Positions 7,808 to 14,783 of a DNA stretch of 51,443 nt are shown here, one piece after another. The notes below the pieces were generated by a model. The model was not told the DNA's origin and ran no database searches. It saw only the letters and a program-made list of their open reading frames with translations. The stretch covers positions 1-51,443 of the forward strand of contig JACOEJ010000003.1 in assembly GCA_024998645.1 (NCBI GenBank). The letters run 5' to 3'. This stretch comes from Nitrospira sp. (GTDB taxonomy: Bacteria > Nitrospirota > Nitrospiria > Nitrospirales > Nitrospiraceae). Within the stretch, counting starts at the first letter, position 1; each line of letters begins with the position of its first letter. A program made the translations under genes and the position numbers.

Positions 7808-8776
7808 ATGCGGAGTCAAACGGTTTTTCAGATCGGATTGGGGGTGGCGTTAGTGGCGGGGACCATATCCATGGCGGCGGCGGAATCGCCTACCGGCGAC
7901 AAGGATATGGTGTCTATCCCTAGAGGCGAGTTCACCATGGGGAGTCACGAACATTCCGATGAAGCAGCACATCAAGTCGTCCTCGATGCCTATCTCATCG
8001 ACAAGTACGAAGCGTCGAACGCACGGTACAAAGAATTTATGAAGGCGACCGGCCATCCGGCACCCGCCTACTGGGACGATCCTCGCCTCAGCAAGGCCAA
8101 TCAGCCGGTCGTCGGCGTGAGCTGGACCGACGCCGAGGCGTTCTGCAAGTGGGATGGCAAGCGTCTGCCGACCGAAGCGGAATGGGAGCGGGCAGCCAAG
8201 GGTCCGGACGGTGACAACCATTATCCCTGGGGCCACAAGCTTGATCCGAAGAAAGCCAACTATGGACAGAATGTCGGCCGCACCATGCCAATCGACTCCT
8301 ATCCGGAAGGCGTGAGCGGATTCGGGGTCTATAACATGGCCGGCAATGTGTTCGAGTGGGTGAATGACTGGTATGACCCGAAGTCCTATAAGGACAGCCA
8401 GGCCCTCAATCCCAAAGGGCCGGACAAGGGCTATAACTTTGCCAATCAGGGTCCGGTCAGAGTGCTGCGCGGCGGCTCCTGGCTTGCTCCGGAAACATCC
8501 TTGCACACGAGCCACCGGTTCTGGAATCAACCGGAGAACAACTCCTATGGTGTGGGACTCGGATTCCGTTGTGCCAAGTCGGCACAGACGATTTCCGACG
8601 AAGCTATGCAGGCCGGGCGCGATGCCTTCATCCAGGCCTTAGTGGCCATGGGGGCGGAGAAGAATGCCGATGCGATGGCCTCCATCGAGAAGGCGCTGGC
8701 TTCAGAACCGGGCAACAAGGAGTACCTGGCTACCCGTGATCTGATCAAGAAGAGCATGGGCATGAAGAAGAAATAA
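7808..8776 (+). CDS. Exported SUMF1-fold protein 1 (formylglycine-generating-enzyme-like, catalytic cysteines absent)
   Basis: A signal peptide (about 1-25, ending SMAAAES) directs this 322-residue protein to the periplasm. The SUMF1/FGE fold covers about 32-260, with motifs FTMGSHEH, RLPTEAEWERAAKG, YPWG, YNMAGNVFEWVNDW and VLRGGSW...GLGFRCA. After GGSW it reads LAPETSL, where genuine FGEs carry the two copper-binding catalytic cysteines, so oxidase activity is unlikely. Residues about 265-315 form one TPR-like helix pair. A ribosome site AAGGAGG precedes the ATG. It is the first of three paralogues; the function is unknown. Confidence 0.9.
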   Translation: MRSQTVFQIGLGVALVAGTISMAAAESPTGDKDMVSIPRGEFTMGSHEHSDEAAHQVVLDAYLIDKYEASNARYKEFMKATGHPAPAYWDDPRLSKANQPVVGVSWTDAEAFCKWDGKRLPTEAEWERAAKGPDGDNHYPWGHKLDPKKANYGQNVGRTMPIDSYPEGVSGFGVYNMAGNVFEWVNDWYDPKSYKDSQALNPKGPDKGYNFANQGPVRVLRGGSWLAPETSLHTSHRFWNQPENNSYGVGLGFRCAKSAQTISDEAMQAGRDAFIQALVAMGAEKNADAMASIEKALASEPGNKEYLATRDLIKKSMGMKKK

Positions 8777-8791
8777 CCACAGGGGCTGACT

Positions 8792-8814
8792 GGGGGGCGG
8801 CGTTGCCGCCCCCC
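8792..8814 (+). repeat. Perfect GC hairpin between SUMF1-fold genes 1 and 2
   Basis: GGGGGGCGGC and GCCGCCCCCC are perfectly inverted around a 3-base loop in the 68-base gap between two genes. No T-run follows and the same-strand run continues, so an mRNA stability or partial attenuation element is more likely than a full terminator. Confidence 0.6.
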
Positions 8815-8844
8815 TGGGACCGCGCGTCACGCAGGAGGTCGATA

Positions 8845-9903
8845 ATGAATCTTTCCAGCACCATGACGGTAGCAATGTTTCTCACGGGGGCTCTGATGCC
8901 CATCGGTGCAAGTCAGGCGGGAGAATCGTTGATCCCCCAGGATATGGCCTATGTCGCGCATGGGCCATCTGTCATGGGAATTGACAAAGAAGCGCCTGCC
9001 TCAGCGGCCAAGAAAGCTACGGCCTACGAGCGACGAATGAACCAGCCCTGGTCCGCCGATGCCTTGAACGATGAAGGGCCGGCCCACATGGTGTTCCTGG
9101 ATTCGTATCTGATCGACAAGTACGAGGTATCCAACAAGCAGTTTGGCGACTTCATGCGGGAGAAGGGTCATCCGGCCCCGGCCTACTGGGACGATCCTCG
9201 CTTGAACAAACCCGAGCAACCGGTCGCCGGAGTGAATTGGGAGGATGCCAAAGCCTTCTGTGAATATCGTGGCAAACGTCTCCCGACCGAGGCGGAATGG
9301 GAAAAAGCGGCTCGTGGACCCAAAGCCAATCTGTATCCCTGGGGGAATGAATTCGATCCGGCGAAAGCGAACTATGGCAGGAATCACGAGGCGACGATGC
9401 CAGTCGATTCCTATCCCGAGAGCGTGAGCTACTACGGTGTGTACAACATGGCCGGGAATGTTTTTGAGTGGGTCGCTGACTGGTATGACCCTCGGTATTA
9501 CGGCCGGCTCGAAACCATGGTGAATCCGACCGGTCCGGCCAAAGCCATATGGATGGGCGGGACAGGCACTTATGTCGATCGGTTGACGGTCGGAGAAAAG
9601 CGAGTCATTCGCGGGGGTTCGTGGATCGCACCAGAGGGCACGGTCAAGGCAACCCACCGGTTCTGGAATCATCCGCTCAATAACAGCTATGGCGTGGGCT
9701 TGGGGTTCCGCTGTGCCAAGACCGCCCCGCCGGAAATCGAACAGCAGATCAGGGATGCATACATCACCGCACTTGTGGAAATGGGACGTGAGCGGTTTTC
9801 GGACGCTCTGCAGGCCGTGGCTCGCGGTTTGGCTATTGACCCGAAGAATGTCGAACTGTTGGAGCTCAGCCCGTTGATCGAGCAGTCGATGAAGAAGTCG
9901 TAA
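8845..9903 (+). CDS. Exported SUMF1-fold protein 2
   Basis: The ATG at 8845, behind GCAGGAGGTC, gives 352 residues with a signal peptide (cleavage near GASQAGES). The SUMF1 domain (about 33-290) is close to that of the preceding gene: the segments GHPAPAYWDDPRL, RLPTEAEWEKAARG, YNMAGNVFEWVADWYDPR and SYGVGLGFRCAK are almost shared, which indicates tandem duplication. It carries an extra N-terminal stretch and an insert near residue 230. After GGSW it reads IAPEGTV, again without the FGE catalytic cysteines. A TPR-like tail (about 295-350) is present. The role is unknown, presumably periplasmic and shared with its neighbours. Confidence 0.9.
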   Translation: MNLSSTMTVAMFLTGALMPIGASQAGESLIPQDMAYVAHGPSVMGIDKEAPASAAKKATAYERRMNQPWSADALNDEGPAHMVFLDSYLIDKYEVSNKQFGDFMREKGHPAPAYWDDPRLNKPEQPVAGVNWEDAKAFCEYRGKRLPTEAEWEKAARGPKANLYPWGNEFDPAKANYGRNHEATMPVDSYPESVSYYGVYNMAGNVFEWVADWYDPRYYGRLETMVNPTGPAKAIWMGGTGTYVDRLTVGEKRVIRGGSWIAPEGTVKATHRFWNHPLNNSYGVGLGFRCAKTAPPEIEQQIRDAYITALVEMGRERFSDALQAVARGLAIDPKNVELLELSPLIEQSMKKS

Positions 9904-9912
9904 ATGAATCGG

Positions 9913-9932
9913 CACCGTCCGTCGTGACGGTG
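9913..9932 (+). repeat. Short hairpin between SUMF1-fold gene 2 and the His-rich gene
   Basis: CACCGTC (9913-9919) and GACGGTG (9926-9932) are inverted around six bases, inside the 51-base gap. No T-run follows. It resembles the gap hairpin at 8792 in placement, though not in sequence. Confidence 0.5.
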
Positions 9933-9954
9933 GGATCGAGACGGAGGCGTAGAC

Positions 9955-10323
9955 ATGACACAGTACACAAGAATTCTTCTCGGGATTTCATTCGGCGCGC
10001 TGCTGGGAGCAGCAACTGTCCAAGCCGGCCCTCTTGATCCGGCCCGCCATCCGCACCCGGACAGCGCCAAGGCGGTTCATGAAGCGGAACACGACGTGGA
10101 TCACGCGTGGGAAATTTACCATCGCGCAGCCCTCGGGGGCACGGTGGCCTCACCTGCGCTGCAGGCTGACATCGAGGAACATTTGCACGAGGCCAGGACG
10201 CTCGTCACTCAGGCGCAGGAAGCGGCTGAGCGGGGGGATAAGCGTCAGGTGGATCGCCTGGTCGGCCAAGTCAAAATCCATACGACCCACGCCATTGAGG
10301 GGAGCAAGGAGCAGAAGAAATGA
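9955..10323 (+). CDS. Exported histidine-rich helical protein (SmbP-like metal binder?)
   Basis: The 122-residue product has a signal peptide (cleavage near VQAGPL). The mature part is predicted helical. Histidines recur at helix-like spacing (AVHEAEHDVDHAWEIYH, EEHLHEA, KIHTTHAIE), the pattern of the small copper-binding periplasmic protein SmbP of Nitrosomonas. The resemblance is by pattern, not by alignment. It sits between SUMF1-fold genes 2 and 3 and overlaps the start of the third by 4 bases, so the proteins are probably made together. Metal binding or buffering is the likely role. Confidence 0.7.
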   Translation: MTQYTRILLGISFGALLGAATVQAGPLDPARHPHPDSAKAVHEAEHDVDHAWEIYHRAALGGTVASPALQADIEEHLHEARTLVTQAQEAAERGDKRQVDRLVGQVKIHTTHAIEGSKEQKK

Positions 10324-11165
10324 CACCAGTTCTGAAGAAGAACAGAGTTCGCTGGGAGACGATTGCGGCGATCATGGCGATTGCCTGTGTCATTGGACAA
10401 TCGCCCATCATGGCGGCGGCCCCGGTTTCGAAAGAGCCTGATCCGGTCCCTATGATGACGATTCCAGCGGGAGAATTTTTGATGGGGAATCCGGAAGGGA
10501 AAGGCCGCGCGGATGAGTGGCCGCAACGATCCGTCTACCTGGATGCCTTTGCGATCGATCAGGTCGAGGTGACCAATGAACGGTACATGGCGTTTGTCGC
10601 GACCACGGGCCATCGCAATCCTCCGAATCCGTACGGCACTGGCACGCTCCAGTCCGTGAAGGGCATCGAGCAACTTCCCGTGGTGCAGACGACCTGGTAC
10701 GACGCAAAGGCCTATTGCAGTTGGGCCAAGAAACGGCTGCCGACGGAAGCGGAATGGGAAAAGGCGGCGCGTGGAACCGACGGCCGTCTCTTTCCCTGGG
10801 GCAATGAGCCGGCGACCGTGAAGCGTGCCAACTTTGATCGTGAATGGGAAGAGGAGAAGACCCTGCACCCGGTGGGGTCATTGCCCGACGGCGACTCGCC
10901 CTACGGAGTCAAGGATATGGCCGGCAATGCCCGAGAATGGGTGTCCGACTGGTATGACGCCGATTACTACAAACACGCTCCGGAACGGAATCCGCAGGGT
11001 CCCGACAAGAAGGGTGTGGTGCGCTCGATTCGTGGCGGCTCGTGGCACAGCCCGCTGGCCGACATTGCGACCTCAGCCAGAGGTCGCGGCGGATTTGCGC
11101 TGCAAACCCACGGCACAGGCTTCCGCTGTGCCCGCGGTCTTGAGGGTGATGGCCAACAGAAATAG
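10320..11165 (+). CDS. Exported SUMF1-fold protein 3
   Basis: This 281-residue paralogue has an N-terminal hydrophobic export segment (about 15-35, ending IMAAAPVSK). The SUMF1 domain spans about 40-275: MMTIPAGEFLMGNPEGKG, KKRLPTEAEWEKAARGTDGRLFPWG, KDMAGNAREWVSDWYDADYY, RSIRGGSWHSP and TGFRCARG. The FGE catalytic cysteines are missing after GGSW. Unlike the other two it has no TPR-like tail, and it is the most divergent, so it is probably an older duplicate. Its ATG overlaps the preceding stop in ATGA, indicating translational coupling. Confidence 0.9.
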   Translation: MTPVLKKNRVRWETIAAIMAIACVIGQSPIMAAAPVSKEPDPVPMMTIPAGEFLMGNPEGKGRADEWPQRSVYLDAFAIDQVEVTNERYMAFVATTGHRNPPNPYGTGTLQSVKGIEQLPVVQTTWYDAKAYCSWAKKRLPTEAEWEKAARGTDGRLFPWGNEPATVKRANFDREWEEEKTLHPVGSLPDGDSPYGVKDMAGNAREWVSDWYDADYYKHAPERNPQGPDKKGVVRSIRGGSWHSPLADIATSARGRGGFALQTHGTGFRCARGLEGDGQQK

Positions 11166-11287
11166 ATGGGTGAGGTGCTGCGTGAGAGAGCGAATCAATC
11201 AGCTGAGCAATGGAGAAATTCTGAGAGTGGTGTCTCTTTCTTCTCAGAGTGGCGCCGCGACTCCGCACGGCGTCTCTCGCTGAGGTC

Positions 11288-11317
11288 GACAGGTCCCTCA
11301 ATCCGGAGGGGCCTGTC
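11288..11317 (+). repeat. Strong imperfect hairpin after the SUMF1 block
   Basis: GACAGGTCCCTC (11288-11299) faces GAGGGGCCTGTC (11306-11317) with one wobble pair and a short loop. The next bases are CCCTCGG, not a T-run. It may mark the end of a transcript segment or protect the upstream mRNA. Confidence 0.5.
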
Positions 11318-11387
11318 CCCTCGGTCGGCAGCGGGGCCGGCTTCACGAAAATGGCGCGGTCCTGTCGGGGGCCACGAGGAGCACAAC

Positions 11388-11513
11388 ATGATGATGACGA
11401 TGATGTGGGTCATGACAGTCGGTGTACTGACGTGTCTGGGACAAGGCGCACAGCTGCGACCGGTGGTCGTGGTTCGGCGGCAGGCTGGAACGAGACGGCC
11501 TTGTGGGCACTGA
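11388..11513 (+). CDS. Possible 41-residue peptide or gene remnant
   Basis: An ATG at 11388 follows GAGGAG at a good distance. The peptide starts with a methionine-rich hydrophobic stretch resembling a signal peptide (MTVGVLTCLGQGAQ) and ends after RRPCGH. It has no recognisable mature domain, so it may be the surviving start of a decayed exported protein or a chance frame. Confidence 0.3.
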   Translation: MMMTMMWVMTVGVLTCLGQGAQLRPVVVVRRQAGTRRPCGH

Positions 11514-11555
11514 GCAGCAGATGGGTGGCATCTTGTGTTGGAATCGAGGGGTCCC

Positions 11556-11882
11556 ATGGAATCCAATGGGAGACCACACCAGCATCCAGTCTCCACACAC
11601 TCCGTCGACGACCACTGTGCGCGTTGTGGGGGGTTGATGGTTGTGGAGCACTACATCGACTTGCAGGACGACACCGGGCAGATCGGCTTGACCGCGTGGC
11701 GCTGTATGAGTTGCGGAGAAGTCATCGACCCCGTCATTCTTCAGAATCGTGAGAGGCCGGCGCCGAATCTCTTGTATGGCACGAAGCAACGGAAGTACGC
11801 GCAGCCAGTCGATCAGGGGGAATCTGAGGGCTCCGGCAACCGGGCCGGCGATGACAGCGGCGGAGCATCCCGGCACAATTGA
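11556..11882 (+). CDS. Small zinc-ribbon protein, second of two paralogues
   Basis: The 108-residue product is clearly related to the protein at 7460-7753. It has paired CxxC knuckles CARCGG and CMSCGE about 25 residues apart, then VIDPVILQNRE. The N-terminal 25 residues and the charged tail after about residue 75 are unrelated to the first copy. An ATG behind GAGGGG was chosen over an upstream TTG. The two copies flank the SUMF1/His-rich block, which suggests a shared task, but none is known. Confidence 0.8.
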   Translation: MESNGRPHQHPVSTHSVDDHCARCGGLMVVEHYIDLQDDTGQIGLTAWRCMSCGEVIDPVILQNRERPAPNLLYGTKQRKYAQPVDQGESEGSGNRAGDDSGGASRHN

Positions 11883-11928
11883 CTTGCCGGGTTATGAGGC
11901 TTGTTTCTGTGAATGAGGAGAGGCGACC

Positions 11929-12846
11929 ATGAATGTGGTGGTGACAGGCGGCACGGGATTTATCGGTCGGCCCTTGTGTCTGGCACTTTGCCGGGACGGT
12001 TATACAGTCACGCTCCTGACACGCAGGCCGGCAGAAGCTCATCAGGTATTTGGTCCTGCGTTGACAGTTGTTGAGTGGAATAGTCGAGAGAGGGGAGCCT
12101 GGGAGAAGACTCTGGAGGCGGCCGATGCCGTGATTAACCTGGCCGGCGCCCCGATTGCCGATGCCCGCTGGACCACTGCGCGGAAGCGCTTGCTCACCGA
12201 CAGCCGGGTGTCGACGACTCGCCTGTTGGTTGAAGCCCTGTCCCGCCGGTCCTCTAACCCCCGCACGCTGATCAGCGCGTCGGGCATCAGCTACTACGGC
12301 GCGAGCGACGATCGCATCTTGGATGAAGGGGCCGTCCGCGGTCAGGGATTTCTGGCTGACCTCTGCCTTGAGTGGGAGGCGGCGGCGTTGGCGGCGGCAT
12401 CGTTCGGAACTCGTGTGGTGATCTTGCGGACCGGGATGGTGCTCGAACAAGACGGCGGTGCGTTGCCCAAGATGGTGCTGCCGTTCCGGCTGTTCGCAGG
12501 CGGTCCGATCATGCCGGGCACGCAATGGGTTTCGTGGATTCATCGGCGCGATCACATTGGATTGATTCAGTGGGCGCTTGCGACGTCGAGTGTCTCCGGT
12601 CCCGTCAATGCCGTCGCTCCCGGCGCTGTGACGATGAAGACGTTCTGCGATGCACTCGGTCAGGTGCTCCATCGTCCCTCCTGGCTGCCGGTGCCCGGGT
12701 TCGCGCTCAAGGCGGCACTGGGAGAATTAGGCACGTTGATGACGACCGGACAGCGGGTCGGTCCGGCGAAAGCGCTCGCGGGTGGCTATACGTTTAAGTA
12801 TCCAACCCTGGAGCCGGCGTTGCGGGCGATTCTCACGAAGGCGTGA
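11929..12846 (+). CDS. TIGR01777-family NAD-dependent epimerase-like protein
   Basis: This is a 305-residue member of the extended short-chain dehydrogenase superfamily (YfcH/SulA-like family). The nucleotide motif TGGTGFIG is at 6-13, then LLTRRP, the segment DAVINLAGAPIADARWT and SASGISYYG (YxxxK-type tyrosine region). The C-terminal cap (about 220-300) carries the family's GPVNAVAP motif. The substrate is unknown for the family. A member often accompanies photolyase and lipid genes in LitR-type clusters (recalled). The start has an AGGAGAGG site. Confidence 0.88.
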   Translation: MNVVVTGGTGFIGRPLCLALCRDGYTVTLLTRRPAEAHQVFGPALTVVEWNSRERGAWEKTLEAADAVINLAGAPIADARWTTARKRLLTDSRVSTTRLLVEALSRRSSNPRTLISASGISYYGASDDRILDEGAVRGQGFLADLCLEWEAAALAAASFGTRVVILRTGMVLEQDGGALPKMVLPFRLFAGGPIMPGTQWVSWIHRRDHIGLIQWALATSSVSGPVNAVAPGAVTMKTFCDALGQVLHRPSWLPVPGFALKAALGELGTLMTTGQRVGPAKALAGGYTFKYPTLEPALRAILTKA

Positions 12847-12859
12847 AGGAGGACGGATT

Positions 12860-13324
12860 ATGGATACGCTCATCCAGTTTGTTCATGCATTAGCGGTTGC
12901 CATTCTGGTCGGCAAAGTGGTGCTCTTGTCCTTCGTGGTGGCGCCTATCCTGGCAAAGAATCTCGACCGGGAACCGTTCGGGAAAGTCGTGCGGCAGTTG
13001 TTTCCGGCCTATTACGGGTTGGGGATGGGGACTGCGGTTGCAGGATTCATCGCGGTGAACGGACTGGTGGCGATGCACTCGAGCAGTTCGAGGCTGCTTA
13101 TTGCAGGCGGGCTCTGGATCCTCGTGCTGGTGACCGAAGCCTATTGCCGGTCGACGTTGACGCCTCAGAGCAATGCGATACGGGATCGGCTCAAGGAACA
13201 GGAGTCGCGAGGAACCGTCGATCCGGCCCTTCAGGCGTCGTGGGAGCGGGTGCATCAACGGTCCATCTATTTGAATTCCAGCGTGCTCCTTGCCGGCTGT
13301 AGTTTGATAGCGCTGATTCGTTAG
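12860..13324 (+). CDS. Small membrane protein, DUF4149/TMEM205-like
   Basis: The ATG at 12860, behind AAGGAGG, gives 154 residues. Four hydrophobic segments are visible (about 5-30, 45-70, 73-95 and 130-150). The N-terminal FVHALAVAILVGKVVLLSFVVAPILAK and the central FPAYYGLGMG resemble DUF4149 proteins, whose role is unknown. It follows the epimerase-like gene by 13 bases and is part of the same run. Confidence 0.75.
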   Translation: MDTLIQFVHALAVAILVGKVVLLSFVVAPILAKNLDREPFGKVVRQLFPAYYGLGMGTAVAGFIAVNGLVAMHSSSSRLLIAGGLWILVLVTEAYCRSTLTPQSNAIRDRLKEQESRGTVDPALQASWERVHQRSIYLNSSVLLAGCSLIALIR

Positions 13325-13352
13325 TGGTGATCTAACATGAAGGGGGGACAAC

Positions 13353-13805
13353 ATGAACAGGAGAACCGCATATCTGGCCGGTTGTGTGATGTTGGGGGTG
13401 TTGTGCAGCATGGAGGTGCGCGCGGCGGAAAGCCCGGCGCCGCCGTCTCCGTACACCCATGGCGATGAAGCCGCGTTGCCGAACGGTGTCATCGGCGTCT
13501 CGTTGCAGGTCGGGGCTGAGCGGATCGGCGATCCGGCGGTGCTCTATGTCGGCATGGTGCATCCGGAAGGCCCCGCCCATCAGGCGGGGCTGGCGCACGG
13601 AGACGAGATTGTGGCGGTGGATGGAACGGCCACGACGGGCAAAAGCTACGAGCAGGTCGTGAAGATGATTCGTGGCACAGTCGGGACCGTGGTCAAGCTG
13701 GGCGTGAAGGGCGAGGGAGGCATGCGGGAACTGTCGATCACCCGCGTCGCCGGTGACAAACTTCCGAAGGGCCCGGCCGGATCGCACGGCGGTCCATCGA
13801 AATAG
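13353..13805 (+). CDS. Exported single-PDZ-domain protein
   Basis: A signal peptide (about 1-24, ending VRAAES) precedes a 150-residue product. A PDZ domain covers about 45-130, with GVIGVSLQV as carboxylate-binding strand and GPAHQAGLAHGDEIVAVDG. No protease domain is attached, so it could act as a periplasmic adaptor for a partner protease or exported neighbours. The ATG has a weak GGGGG site. The tail is glycine-rich and short. Confidence 0.85.
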   Translation: MNRRTAYLAGCVMLGVLCSMEVRAAESPAPPSPYTHGDEAALPNGVIGVSLQVGAERIGDPAVLYVGMVHPEGPAHQAGLAHGDEIVAVDGTATTGKSYEQVVKMIRGTVGTVVKLGVKGEGGMRELSITRVAGDKLPKGPAGSHGGPSK

Positions 13806-13814
13806 GAGTCGATC

Positions 13815-14348
13815 ATGGTCTGTCGCAGGACGTTCATTGCGCTGTTTGCGCTGCTGGTCTTCTTGGGTCACGGGGCGGCGTCAGCTGAATCAGGACAGGT
13901 GAGTGCAGTCACGACTCACCCTACCCTGGCAAAGGCGAATCTCTTTTTGGCCGCCGGCGATTATCGTCGTGCACTCGAAGCCTGCCAGCGAACAATCGAT
14001 GACGCACCGTCGGCAGCCCATTACATCCACCTGACCTATGTGTACCAGGCGATCGATGCCTATTTGGAACATCTGTCTCAGGAAGAGCGGTGGATGGCGG
14101 TCGAGCACCTCTATCTGAATCTGGCCTATCGCGACACTGAGGACCTGGTCGATCCTCCGGGAGGACTGGCCCGCATGGCCAAGGAAATGATTCAGGCCAG
14201 TGTGCGGCAACAGTCCGACGTCAGTGCGGCGATGGCCAATCGACTGGATAAGGCCGAGTCGGATCGTCTCTGGGTGGAACAGACGCAGTGGCGGGCCGCG
14301 AACCCGAAAACCTGGTGGCAGGGAATGCCCGCCGCCTGGATGCGATAG
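13815..14348 (+). CDS. Exported helical-repeat (TPR-like) protein of unknown function
   Basis: The product is 177 residues with a clear signal peptide (cleavage near ASAESG). Residues about 38-115 form a TPR-like pattern (AKANLFLAAGDYRRALEACQRTID, then AAHYIHLTYVYQAID). The C-terminal part is charged and helical and ends in a tryptophan-rich stretch. It begins 9 bases after the PDZ gene. I do not recognise a named family; a scaffold role in the periplasm would be a guess. Confidence 0.75.
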   Translation: MVCRRTFIALFALLVFLGHGAASAESGQVSAVTTHPTLAKANLFLAAGDYRRALEACQRTIDDAPSAAHYIHLTYVYQAIDAYLEHLSQEERWMAVEHLYLNLAYRDTEDLVDPPGGLARMAKEMIQASVRQQSDVSAAMANRLDKAESDRLWVEQTQWRAANPKTWWQGMPAAWMR

Positions 14349-14357
14349 GAGGGAAAG

Positions 14358-14783
14358 ATGCGCCGCGCACAGCCGGTCGGAGCGGATATCAAAATATGGG
14401 GCGGGCTGTTCCTGATCGTTGGCACGATGGATCTGATCATCATAGTGTTGTTTCCCGCCTATGCGTTCAAGCTGTTCGGGACAAGTGTAACGGGGCCTGC
14501 CTCGTTCCTGATCAAGCTCCACTCCCCTGCCGTGCATTTATTGATCGGCTACGGGTTTCTCTGGCTGCGCCCGTGGGCCTGGGGTTTGAGTCTGGCCTAT
14601 GCCGGGTTCGGCATTGTGAGCGAGACGATGAATCAACTCGCTTTCGGATTTCATGTCGTCCGTTCGGGGTTCATCGCCACGACTCTCCTGTTTGCCGTTT
14701 ATCTCATCTGGCGGCGTAGGGTCTTTGTCGATGAGCCGGTGTCCGACAATAAACCGAAACGGGCCTCACAGGAGTTGTTGTAA
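14358..14783 (+). CDS. Small four-helix membrane protein
   Basis: The 141-residue product has four hydrophobic segments (about 10-35, 48-65, 68-90 and 97-116) and a basic C-terminal tail, so an inner-membrane location is likely. An ATG follows AGGAGGG. The stop codon overlaps the photolyase start (TAATG), so it is translationally coupled to it. No family is recognised. Confidence 0.75.
   Translation: MRRAQPVGADIKIWGGLFLIVGTMDLIIIVLFPAYAFKLFGTSVTGPASFLIKLHSPAVHLLIGYGFLWLRPWAWGLSLAYAGFGIVSETMNQLAFGFHVVRSGFIATTLLFAVYLIWRRRVFVDEPVSDNKPKRASQELL

Larger units (their letters stand above)
11166..11555. other. 390-base stretch without a convincing gene
   Basis: This is the largest gap in the plus-strand run. 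It holds a strong imperfect hairpin (11288-11317) and a possible 41-codon reading frame (11388-11513). No promoter close to consensus was seen before the second zinc-ribbon gene. It may be a decayed gene or a regulatory leader. Confidence 0.5.

Noticed and set aside
7808..11165. Active formylglycine-generating enzymes with a sulfatase substrate
   Set aside because: The catalytic cysteines are missing in all three copies and no sulfatase gene lies in the window.
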